Origin: Actinomycetes bacterium
Lineage (GTDB): Bacteria; Actinomycetota; Acidimicrobiia; Spongiisociales; UBA5794
Length of the DNA stretch: 5,526 bases
Direction: 5' to 3'
NCBI GenBank assembly: GCA_024275815.1
Contig: JAJRYI010000366.1
Span: 1 to 5,526, forward strand
Positions within the stretch are counted from its first letter, which is position 1, and each line of letters starts with the position of its first letter. Positions 1 through 5,526 of this stretch are shown piece after piece. The translations under genes and the position numbers were made by a program. Below the pieces are notes generated by a model. It did not search any database, was not told the DNA's origin, and was given only the letters and a program-made list of their open reading frames with translations.

Positions 1-141
1 CCGGGCCAGGAGTATCAGAACTGGTTACGGTCCCTCATCCCCAACGTCGAGTTCGAGATCTGGCCGGGTCTCGGGCACTACCCACATCTCGTGGATCCGG
101 ACCGTTTCGTCGAACGCATCGAGCGTTTCTGGGGCGTCTGA
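1..141 (+). CDS. alpha/beta-hydrolase fold protein, C-terminal end (5' part outside window)
   Basis: Only the last 46 codons and the TGA stop (139-141) are present, in frame 1. The fragment contains WPGLGHYPHLVDPDRF at residues 21-36 of the visible part. It matches the end of many alpha/beta-hydrolase_1 proteins, where a Gly-His dipeptide after the last strand supplies the catalytic histidine (His26 of the fragment). A final amphipathic helix follows, ending in ERFWGV, as is typical of this family's C-terminus. Nucleophile and acid residues lie upstream, outside the window, so the reaction (esterase, epoxide hydrolase, lipase, dehalogenase or other) cannot be told. The next gene starts 93 bp downstream, so joint transcription is possible but not shown. 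The fold assignment is fairly secure; a specific function is not. Confidence 0.75.
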   Translation, partial: PGQEYQNWLRSLIPNVEFEIWPGLGHYPHLVDPDRFVERIERFWGV

Positions 142-166
142 CTGGGTCTGCGACGTTGCGGGGAAC

Positions 167-185
167 GCCGGTAGGGTTTCCCGGC
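167..185 (+). terminator. weak hairpin after the upstream hydrolase gene, possible terminator
   Basis: GCCGG at 167-171 is complementary to CCGGC at 181-185, with a 9-base loop. It lies about 25 bp after the hydrolase stop. No T-tract follows, so it would be at best a non-canonical terminator. A five-pair stem in DNA this GC-rich can also arise by chance. Confidence 0.22.
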
Positions 186-214
186 ATGCAGGCGTGGAAC
201 CGGAGAATCCGACG

Positions 215-238
215 ATGAGAACTGATGGTGAGGGGTGA
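215..238 (+). other. possible seven-codon leader ORF overlapping the PAP2 start
   Basis: ATG at 215 opens a tiny frame reading MRTDGEG, and its TGA (236-238) overlaps the GTG start of the next gene as GTGA. A plausible Shine-Dalgarno, GGAG at 202-205, sits 9 bases before this ATG. The GTG at 235 has only purines immediately against it (GAGGG at 230-234), too close for normal ribosome binding. This suggests, as inference, that ribosomes end the mini-ORF and restart on the GTG. The frame is so short that chance is a real alternative. Confidence 0.3.
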
Positions 239-912
239 CCTCCAACGATCGCGACGATCCCACGAGACTTCCTCAGTTACTCGTCAGGCGCCGGGCGGCT
301 TCGTCTGTTGCCGTCGTCCTGTGGCTGTTCGCCGGACTCATCTCACTGATGCTCGCGGTCCCGACGACCGCCGAGTGGATCCAGGAGATCGACGACGCAG
401 TCTTGCGGGTTGCTGTCGCGAACGAGACGGCCGTCCTCGTCCTGTTTGGCAGAGTGCTTGCCTTCGTCGGCAGCGTCTATGTGATGGCACCGCTCATGAT
501 CGTCGTTGCGGTGTTCCTCGCGACGACGAGACGGTGGAATGCGCTGTGGGCGTGGGCCCTCACGATCGGGATCTCCCAGCTTCTGATCGGTTCGATCAAG
601 ACGCTGTACGCCAGGGCGCGACCTCCGCTACCGCTGGTCGAGACGACGGGGTATGCCTTACCATCGGGACATGCCCTCACGGGAGCCGCTGTCGCCATCG
701 GACTCGTGATCGTTCTGTCGGCGTCGAACTCGAGGCGCAGGTACCTGTGGTGGGCCATGGCCGTCGCCTACGCGTTCGTGATGGCCTGGAGCCGGGTGTA
801 CGTGCGTGCACACTGGTTCTCCGACGTATCTGCCGGCCTTGCTTTCGGTGCCGCTGCCGCCGTCAGTGCCGTGCTCTTCCTCGACTACCTGTGGGAGCGC
901 CGGGGAGGATAG
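235..912 (+). CDS. PAP2-family integral membrane phosphatase
   Basis: This 225-residue protein carries all three motifs of the PAP2 (phosphatidic acid phosphatase type 2) acid-phosphatase superfamily. Motif C1 is KTLYARARP at 122-130, C2 is PSGH at 143-146, and C3 is SRVYVRAHWFSD at 186-197. His193 is the expected nucleophile, with His146 as acid/base and Asp197 supporting. About six hydrophobic helices are visible (roughly 22-42, 66-79, 82-97, 103-121, 147-163 and 170-185), and 198-216 is a further one. An RRR cluster at 18-20 precedes the first helix. Family members remove phosphate from lipid substrates such as phosphatidate, phosphatidylglycerophosphate or undecaprenyl pyrophosphate; which one applies here cannot be decided. 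GTG at 235 is the first possible start, since in-frame TGA codons lie at 223 and 229 and no other ATG, GTG or TTG occurs before Met39. Motifs are intact and length is normal. Confidence 0.93.
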   Translation: MTSNDRDDPTRLPQLLVRRRAASSVAVVLWLFAGLISLMLAVPTTAEWIQEIDDAVLRVAVANETAVLVLFGRVLAFVGSVYVMAPLMIVVAVFLATTRRWNALWAWALTIGISQLLIGSIKTLYARARPPLPLVETTGYALPSGHALTGAAVAIGLVIVLSASNSRRRYLWWAMAVAYAFVMAWSRVYVRAHWFSDVSAGLAFGAAAAVSAVLFLDYLWERRGG

Positions 913-926
913 GAGATAGGGACGCC

Positions 927-943
927 CGGCACACTGTTGTCCG
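927..943. repeat. imperfect copy of the downstream palindrome (possible second operator)
   Basis: CGGCACACTGTTGTCCG begins with the same eight bases, CGGCACAC, as the perfect palindrome at 956, and starts 29 bp upstream of it. Its right half is degenerate: the reverse complement of the last eight bases matches the left half at five of eight positions. It lies just after the PAP2 stop. It may be a weak second binding site or a chance half-site. Confidence 0.3.
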
Positions 944-955
944 TTTTCTTCGCTT

Positions 956-971
956 CGGCACACGTGTGCCG
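956..971. promoter_or_regulatory. perfect 16-bp palindrome, candidate operator
   Basis: CGGCACACGTGTGCCG is an exact inverted repeat with no spacer, in the gap between the PAP2 gene and the DUF2319 hydrolase. It ends 46 bp before the hydrolase ATG and 4 bp before a TAGTAT box at 976-981. If that box is a real -10, the palindrome covers the spacer towards the -35, a classic repressor position. The centre is CACGTG. As RNA it could instead fold into a six-pair stem with an ACGT loop and act as a terminator of the PAP2 transcript, although the following bases are not a clear T-tract. Operator is the preferred reading, by inference. Confidence 0.45.
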
Positions 972-975
972 TCGT

Positions 976-981
976 TAGTAT
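976..981 (+). promoter_or_regulatory. possible -10 box upstream of the DUF2319 hydrolase
   Basis: TAGTAT fits the actinobacterial TANNNT -10 pattern and would give a start near 988, leaving a leader of about 30 bases that includes the Shine-Dalgarno. No convincing -35 is seen at the usual distance. The call rests on position and on the neighbouring palindrome. Confidence 0.3.
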
Positions 982-1004
982 CACGAACCGACGCCGAGCA
1001 TTGT

Positions 1005-1010
1005 GGGGAG
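1005..1010 (+). promoter_or_regulatory. Shine-Dalgarno fixing the start of the DUF2319 hydrolase
   Basis: GGGGAG lies 7 bases before the ATG at 1018. It selects that codon over an in-frame GTG at 1003, which overlaps the ribosome-binding site itself. Confidence 0.8.
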
Positions 1011-1017
1011 AACAAGC

Positions 1018-3054
1018 ATGGCACGTGTCACGCGAAAGGTCTTCCAGAAGGCCGGTACCGGGGCAGTGAAGCTCGCGGTGGCAACCGCGAACCGGTTCAA
1101 CCCGGTGACCTCAGACCCATCTGCGCCGCTCAAGACGGTCGCCGTCTTCGACGCGTTCGGACCATCTCTCATGCCGAGGGCGTCGATGCATCAAGGCGTC
1201 GCCGCCGGTGCAGCGATCCTCACGGCGCAGATGGTCGGCCAGGGTGTCGATGCCGTAGTTCGCCGATTCGTACCGGCAGCGTCCCCCTACACGGTACGAG
1301 TTGGAGCGAGAGCAGCGATGGCCATGGCCGGGTTCGCTCTCTCGAGGATCTCCCAGACCGATGACGAGCGGACGGCGGTGGCTTCAGTTCGGACGGTCGG
1401 TCGCCTCGTGATGGCAGGCAGCGTGGGTGGCATGGTCTATGAGTCAGGCACCGAACTCAAGACGCGATTCCCTGCAACTGGTCCGCTGCGCCCGATCGTG
1501 ATCGGCCTCGGTGCCTTCGGCGGAGCGATGCTCTACTCCGACAAGTTGCTCGGCCAGCGTCAGGAGCTCATCAAGCGGTGGTCCGATGAGGACAAGCCCG
1601 CGTCGTTACCGGCCTCGATCGGGATCGCTCTCGGTGTCGCGACCTTAGGAAGAGTCGTTGGGCGTAGCTTCATGTCTTCGAGACATGCTACGGAGAGCTT
1701 CTTCGGAGATGACCCGCTACGGCACCTGATCGGTCGGGCGGTCAACGCTGCGGTGTGGGGTGGAGGCGTCGCCGTGCTGTACTCAGCAGGTGTCGGCTAC
1801 ATCGCGAGAGCGAACGAGAAGATCGAGCAGGCGTACTCCAAGGTGCCGGAGAACGAGTTCGTATCTGGTGGCCCCACAAGCAGATCCCCGTTCGACGAGC
1901 TTGGGCTGCAAGGTCGACGCTACGTCACCGACGTCGTAACACCCGACCTGATCGAAGAGACGCTCGGTGAGCCTGCCGTCGCTCACCCGATCCGGGCGTA
2001 CATCGGCTACAACAGCGAGCCGCTCTACTCGACCGGGCGTGCCGAGATGGCACTCGAGGAACTCGATCGTCTCGGAGCGTTCGACCGCAAGTACCTGCTG
2101 CTGTTCTCCCCAACCGGAACCGGCTGGGTAGACCAGACGATGATCGAGAGTGCCGAGATCCTCTCGCGTGGGGATATCGCGACGTGCTGCATCCAGTACG
2201 GGAGGTCCCCGAGCTTCCTTGCCGTGCAGAAGGTCGCGCTCGGACGCCAACAGTTCAGACAGCTCCTGTGGGGAGTCACCCAGCGTCTTGCGGAGCGCAG
2301 CCCCGATGAACGACCGAAGGTACTCGTGTTCGGCGAGAGCCTCGGCGCATGGTCCAGTTCTGACGTCGTGATGCATCGAGGCATCGAAGGGTTCGACCAC
2401 TACGGCATCGATCGAGCGCTGTGGTTCGGCTTGCCCGGTCTCGCGAAGTGGTCGAAGAACGGGATGCGGGACGGTTCGAGTACTCTCGTGCCCGAAGGCA
2501 CCGTTGGGACCTTCGACAACTTCGACGAGTTCGTCGCTCTCTCCGAGGAGGAGAAGGAGCGCCTGCGGGCGGTCATCCTCGACCACGACAACGACCCGAT
2601 CGCACAGGTGTCGCTACGCCTTGCTGTCAAGGAACCGCCGTGGTTGCGGACACAGGACCGCGGGAGAAACGTACCAACCGAGATGCAGTGGACACCGATG
2701 CTGACCTTCATCCAGGTTGCCGTCGACGCCATGAACGCGATGAAGGTGATCCCCGGCGAGTTCAAATCGTTCGGCCACGACTACCGGGGGGACACTGCTC
2801 ACTTCGTGCACGCGGCGTATCGCTTCTCTCCTGTGACCGATGCCCAGATGGAGCGGGTCATCGAGACGCTTCTGCAGCTCGAGCTCGAGCGTGGTGAGCG
2901 AATCAAGCAGAAAGCTGCTCTCGAGGTACCCGACGGCGAAGCTGGGGCGAAGCGCACGAAAGGCCCGAAGTACCTGCGAGATCGCAGGCTCGGCGACAAG
3001 CCGACGGAGCCGATCGAGGCGACTACCGGTCACGCCGAGGGCGACTACCAGTAG
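1018..3054 (+). CDS. membrane-associated alpha/beta-hydrolase 9 (DUF2319) family serine hydrolase
   Basis: The 678-residue product has two parts. Residues 1 to about 265 are Gly/Ala-rich with several moderately hydrophobic stretches (about 58-81, 92-109, 128-140, 158-174, 197-216 and 240-263), matching the membrane N-terminal region of this family but only weakly hydrophobic. Residues about 300-620 are the hydrolase domain: RAYIGYNS at 326-333, SPTGTGWVD at 364-372, IQYGRSPSF at 392-400, and the nucleophile elbow GESLG at 439-443 with Ser441 as nucleophile. Asp526 in HDNDP and His587 in FGHDY are candidates for the other triad members. Residues 624-678 form a charged, probably unstructured tail. 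Homologues are widespread in actinobacteria and, as far as I know, poorly characterised; the substrate is unknown. The ATG at 1018 is chosen for its well-placed GGGGAG. The gene follows the PAP2 gene after 105 bp and may be separately regulated. Confidence 0.87.
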   Translation: MARVTRKVFQKAGTGAVKLAVATANRFNPVTSDPSAPLKTVAVFDAFGPSLMPRASMHQGVAAGAAILTAQMVGQGVDAVVRRFVPAASPYTVRVGARAAMAMAGFALSRISQTDDERTAVASVRTVGRLVMAGSVGGMVYESGTELKTRFPATGPLRPIVIGLGAFGGAMLYSDKLLGQRQELIKRWSDEDKPASLPASIGIALGVATLGRVVGRSFMSSRHATESFFGDDPLRHLIGRAVNAAVWGGGVAVLYSAGVGYIARANEKIEQAYSKVPENEFVSGGPTSRSPFDELGLQGRRYVTDVVTPDLIEETLGEPAVAHPIRAYIGYNSEPLYSTGRAEMALEELDRLGAFDRKYLLLFSPTGTGWVDQTMIESAEILSRGDIATCCIQYGRSPSFLAVQKVALGRQQFRQLLWGVTQRLAERSPDERPKVLVFGESLGAWSSSDVVMHRGIEGFDHYGIDRALWFGLPGLAKWSKNGMRDGSSTLVPEGTVGTFDNFDEFVALSEEEKERLRAVILDHDNDPIAQVSLRLAVKEPPWLRTQDRGRNVPTEMQWTPMLTFIQVAVDAMNAMKVIPGEFKSFGHDYRGDTAHFVHAAYRFSPVTDAQMERVIETLLQLELERGERIKQKAALEVPDGEAGAKRTKGPKYLRDRRLGDKPTEPIEATTGHAEGDYQ

Positions 3055-3099
3055 AGGACACTCCGGCATCGTTCGGGCTGCCTAGCGTGGTTCCCAAGC

Positions 3100-3105
3100 G
3101 ATAAT
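3100..3105 (+). promoter_or_regulatory. -10 box of a probable leaderless malQ promoter
   Basis: GATAAT matches the TATAAT consensus at five of six bases. Its last T is followed by six bases and then the GTG at 3112. With the standard -7 to +1 spacing, transcription would begin exactly on that GTG. No Shine-Dalgarno precedes the GTG. Leaderless mRNAs with this geometry are common in actinobacteria. The -35 is weak: CTGCCT at 3078-3083 is the best candidate, with a 16-bp spacer. Confidence 0.6.
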
Positions 3106-3111
3106 GCTCCC

Positions 3112-5016
3112 GTGAACCCCTCGCCAATCGATACCTCCGTCGCACGGCTTGCGGACGTCGCTGGTGTCATGGTCGATTGGACAGATGTCTGGGGACGGAC
3201 CCAGCGTGTTGGCCGGGACGAACTCCTCGCGGTAATCGCTGCTTTGACGGGCATGGACCTCGATACCGAGTCCGATGTCGCCGGGGCCCAAAGGGAGTTG
3301 AGCGAGAGACGACCCGACGTTGAGCCCGTCGTCGTGGCATGGGATGGCGTCTTGCCCCCTGTGCACGTACGAAGGAAGGTCGTCGACGCAACGCTGGTGC
3401 TCGAGGACGGAGGTGAGGTGCCCGCATTTGTGCGTGGGGGCGTCATCCGCGTCGAGCAACGTCTTCCCATCGGATACCACCGCCTCGTGCTCGACGGAGG
3501 CCGTGCAGCTTCCCACGTGTTCGCGGCACCGTTGCGTGCGCATCCAGTTCCAGCGCCCGCACTCGGCCTTGTCGCTCCGGTCTACTCACTGCGGTCCGAC
3601 GATGTCGACACCGGTGTGGGGACGATCGGGGAGCTGCGATCCGTTGGAGACCTGTGTGCGGAGTGCGGTGTCGACATCGTGGGCACACTGCCGCTACTTG
3701 CCTCGTTCCCCGATGTTGCTTCGCCGTACTCCCCCGCATCGCGACGAGCATGGAACGAGGTGTTCGCCGACCTCACTGCTCTCGAGGGTTGGAGCGAACC
3801 GCCACCGGTCCCCGGTTCGGCGATGCGGGGATCGACCGTGGACTACGAAGCGGTCGGCGCGATGGTTCGGAGCCATCTCGCACGATACGCTGCTCATGTT
3901 TCCGGGGTGCCGCGCCTGCGGGACCAGGTCGATGACTTTCTTCGCACTGAACCCGAGATCCGGCGCTACGCGTCGTTTCGCGCGTTGAGTGACGTCCACG
4001 GTCGCAACTGGAGGACATGGCCCGCGTCGACACTTCCGGACACCGAACGGGTTGCGTACCACGAGATCGTCCAGTGGGTTATGCGTACGCAACTGATGCA
4101 GCTCTCCAACACCTTCCGCGGTAACGATCAGCATCTCTACCTCGATCTCCCGATCGGCTGCCACTCCGACGGATACGACGTCTGGGATGCACCGGAACTC
4201 TTCGCACCGGCCAGCCTCGGTGCACCCCCAGACACCTTGTTCGTCGGCGGGCAGGACTGGGGTCTTCCGGCTCCGATCCCCATACAGGCCCGTGCAAGCG
4301 GATACGCAGACTTCCGCAAGGCCGTTCGCCACCAGTTCAGTGTCGCCGGGCTTCTCCGGATCGACCACGTCATGGCGCTGCACAGGGTGTGGTGGGTGCC
4401 ACACGGGACGTCGGCTCACGAGGGCGCGTACGTGCTCCAAGCAGCGGACGAGATGTTCGCCATCGTCTGCATCGAGAGCTCACTCGCGTTGTCGGGCGTT
4501 GTCGGTGAGAACCTTGGAACGGTTCCGGACGAGATCCGCGACCGGATGTCGAAGCATCACGTTGCAGGTATCGTCATGGCATCCCCCGACATCGTTTCTC
4601 CTCCCCCAACCGATCTCGTTGCGCTCTCGAGTCACGACACACCGACCTTCGTGTCGTGGTGGGACGGTGAGGACATCGACGATCTCGTCGACCTCGGCGT
4701 GTTGGACGAGGCTCACGCCGGCACAGAGCGGGCAACGAGGGCGGAAGCCATCGATCGGCTACGACGATACTTCGGAACCGAGAGTGCGTTCGAGACCATG
4801 GAGGCGCTCCACAGGTGGATGGCGGAATCCCGGGCTGCGATCACACTGATCAACCTGGACGATCTCCTCGGTGAGCACCGGAGGCAGAACGTGCCGGGCA
4901 CCTCCGACGAACGGCCGAACTGGCGGCTGCGCCACGACAGGACGGTAGAGCAGCTCGAACGAGATGCGACGCTGATACACACATTGAGTGAGCTGAGCAG
5001 CTACCGCCCACGGTGA
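3112..5016 (+). CDS. malQ: 4-alpha-glucanotransferase (amylomaltase, GH77)
   Basis: This 634-residue cytoplasmic enzyme moves alpha-1,4-glucan chains between maltooligosaccharides, releasing glucose and building longer chains. An N-terminal beta-type domain (about 1-145, with DVWGR and LPIGYHRL) precedes the barrel. The barrel shows YSLR at 158-161, SPYSPASRR at 204-212, DLPIG near 344-348, GAPPD at 370-374 and GQDWGLP at 380-386. The GH77 catalytic residues are visible: nucleophile Asp418 in RIDHVM, acid/base Glu466 in GENLGTVP, and Asp509 in SSHDTPT. The end carries NVPGT and RPNWR (593-605). GENLG replaces the commoner GEDLG, but the catalytic Glu is kept. It is somewhat shorter than the roughly 700-residue enterobacterial MalQ. 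GTG at 3112 is supported by the N-terminal domain and by the leaderless promoter geometry. glgP follows after 48 bp, which fits joint glucan breakdown. Confidence 0.93.
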   Translation: MNPSPIDTSVARLADVAGVMVDWTDVWGRTQRVGRDELLAVIAALTGMDLDTESDVAGAQRELSERRPDVEPVVVAWDGVLPPVHVRRKVVDATLVLEDGGEVPAFVRGGVIRVEQRLPIGYHRLVLDGGRAASHVFAAPLRAHPVPAPALGLVAPVYSLRSDDVDTGVGTIGELRSVGDLCAECGVDIVGTLPLLASFPDVASPYSPASRRAWNEVFADLTALEGWSEPPPVPGSAMRGSTVDYEAVGAMVRSHLARYAAHVSGVPRLRDQVDDFLRTEPEIRRYASFRALSDVHGRNWRTWPASTLPDTERVAYHEIVQWVMRTQLMQLSNTFRGNDQHLYLDLPIGCHSDGYDVWDAPELFAPASLGAPPDTLFVGGQDWGLPAPIPIQARASGYADFRKAVRHQFSVAGLLRIDHVMALHRVWWVPHGTSAHEGAYVLQAADEMFAIVCIESSLALSGVVGENLGTVPDEIRDRMSKHHVAGIVMASPDIVSPPPTDLVALSSHDTPTFVSWWDGEDIDDLVDLGVLDEAHAGTERATRAEAIDRLRRYFGTESAFETMEALHRWMAESRAAITLINLDDLLGEHRRQNVPGTSDERPNWRLRHDRTVEQLERDATLIHTLSELSSYRPR

Positions 5017-5056
5017 CCTTGGTCGGTTCGTACTCCGCATCTCCCTGCTGCGACGA

Positions 5057-5062
5057 TATGAT
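5057..5062 (+). promoter_or_regulatory. possible -10 box ahead of glgP
   Basis: TATGAT fits TANNNT well and sits in the 48-bp malQ-glgP gap. It would start transcription near 5069, slightly downstream of the proposed TTG start at 5065, so either the start codon or the box is misassigned. No clear -35 is seen. Read-through from malQ is an alternative way to express glgP. Confidence 0.3.
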
Positions 5063-5064
5063 TC

Positions 5065-5526
5065 TTGTTCCCACCAAGGACCCGGACAATCGACAAGACC
5101 ACGCGTTCTCATCTCGAAACGGCGCTCCTGCGCTCCGCAAGGAACTACTCGTGGACGTGGGATCGCGAGACCCAGGAACTGTTCTCGCAGCTGCCAGAGT
5201 CAACGGCACATCAGCATCCGTATCAACGGATCATGGCGCTGACCGATCACGACTACGACGGTCTCCTTCAGAACGCAGGCTTCATCGCCGCTGTGGGCGC
5301 AGCGGCGGCAAGGATCCCCGAGCCTTCCTCGACACCGGACGCGCAGATAGCGTACTTCTCTCCCGAGTTCGGGATCTCCGAGACGCTTCCCCAGTACTCC
5401 GGTGGCCTCGGGGTGCTCGCGGGCGACCATCTGAAGGCGGCAAGCGATCTGGAGTTGCCCCTCGTGGCCGTTGGGCTGTTCTACCGCGACGGCTTCTTCC
5501 ATCAGGCAATCAGCGGTGAGCGCCAA
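5065..5526 (+). CDS. glgP: alpha-glucan (glycogen) phosphorylase, N-terminal part, runs off the window
   Basis: The frame stays open from TTG at 5065 to the window end, giving 154 residues of a protein that is usually about 850 long. It starts the phosphorylase reaction unit that splits alpha-1,4-glucan with phosphate to give glucose-1-phosphate. The first 80 or so residues resemble the DUF3417 domain found at the front of this phosphorylase class, including SARNYSWTWDRETQELF at 24-40. Then come the GT35 signatures YFSPEFGISE (97-106) and GGLGVLAGDHLK (113-124), followed by VGLFYRDGFF. The PLP lysine lies outside the window. TTG at 5065 is the first start after the in-frame TGA at 5059, and it places the NYSWTW motif at the distance I recall for mycobacterial GlgP. 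There is no Shine-Dalgarno before it; an AAGGA at 5076-5080 lies inside the frame. Family is sure, start is not. Confidence 0.9.
   Translation, partial: MFPPRTRTIDKTTRSHLETALLRSARNYSWTWDRETQELFSQLPESTAHQHPYQRIMALTDHDYDGLLQNAGFIAAVGAAAARIPEPSSTPDAQIAYFSPEFGISETLPQYSGGLGVLAGDHLKAASDLELPLVAVGLFYRDGFFHQAISGERQ

Noticed and set aside
899..930. GCCGGG...CCCGGC inverted repeat around the PAP2 stop codon, possible terminator
   Set aside because: The stem is only six pairs with a 20-base loop, and no T-tract follows directly. The left arm is coding. Chance is likely in GC-rich DNA.
1003..1017. In-frame GTG start 15 bases upstream of the hydrolase ATG
   Set aside because: It overlaps the GGGGAG that serves the ATG at 1018 and has no ribosome-binding site of its own.
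225..1364. Long + strand reading frame overlapping the PAP2 gene and the start of the DUF2319 hydrolase
   Set aside because: The translation is Arg/Gly-rich and low in hydrophobic residues, has no family motif, and overlaps two genes with full motifs. It is a GC-driven shadow frame.
1783..2586. 267-codon minus-strand open frame opposite the hydrolase
   Set aside because: It lies wholly inside a well-supported gene, shows no domain motif, and is typical of antisense openness in GC-rich DNA.
2875..2892. Repeated GAGCTC/CTCGAG palindromes
   Set aside because: They lie in coding sequence and are explained by the alternating Leu-Glu codons of the helix near residue 621.
3104..3115. ATG-CTC-CCG-TGA mini-ORF overlapping the malQ GTG, resembling the PAP2 leader
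   Set aside because: It has no Shine-Dalgarno, and its ATG overlaps the -10 box, so it would not be transcribed from the proposed promoter.
3694..4440. 248-codon minus-strand open frame opposite malQ
   Set aside because: It is contained in malQ over its conserved motifs, with no recognisable protein features of its own.
5013..5519. + strand open frame over the glgP start region
   Set aside because: After the first few residues it becomes Arg/Ser-rich with no motif, while another frame over the same bases encodes conserved phosphorylase signatures.

Overview
The window is a moderately high-GC (about 60% or a little more, by eye) bacterial chromosomal segment. All recognisable genes are on the + strand and gene density is high. 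The gene families, the GTG and TTG starts, and an apparently leaderless promoter suggest an actinobacterium. The MalQ form resembles that of deep-branching, Acidimicrobiia-like lineages. This placement is inference, because no rRNA or marker gene is present.

Layout. Positions 1-141 are the 3' end of an alpha/beta-hydrolase gene. After a 93-bp gap with a weak hairpin and a possible seven-codon leader ORF, 235-912 encodes a complete six-helix PAP2-type membrane phosphatase. The gap 913-1017 holds a perfect 16-bp palindrome, an imperfect upstream copy, a possible -10 box and a strong Shine-Dalgarno. Next comes 1018-3054, a 678-residue membrane-associated serine hydrolase of the alpha/beta-hydrolase 9 (DUF2319) type. 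The gap 3055-3111 carries a -10 box placed so that transcription would begin on the GTG of malQ (3112-5016), a 4-alpha-glucanotransferase of family GH77. A further 48-bp gap with a TATGAT box precedes the 5' part of glgP (5065 to the window end), an alpha-glucan phosphorylase of family GT35 that probably starts at TTG.

How the genes fit together. malQ and glgP form a glycogen/maltodextrin breakdown pair. GlgP releases glucose-1-phosphate from glucan ends, and MalQ re-lengthens the short stubs that GlgP cannot use. The upstream PAP2 phosphatase and the DUF2319 hydrolase both look like membrane enzymes and may act on lipids or envelope intermediates. The sequence does not name their substrates. 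No mobile element, CRISPR array, RNA gene or clearly new defence-like system is visible. The most notable non-coding signals are the palindromic element at 927-971 and the leaderless malQ start.
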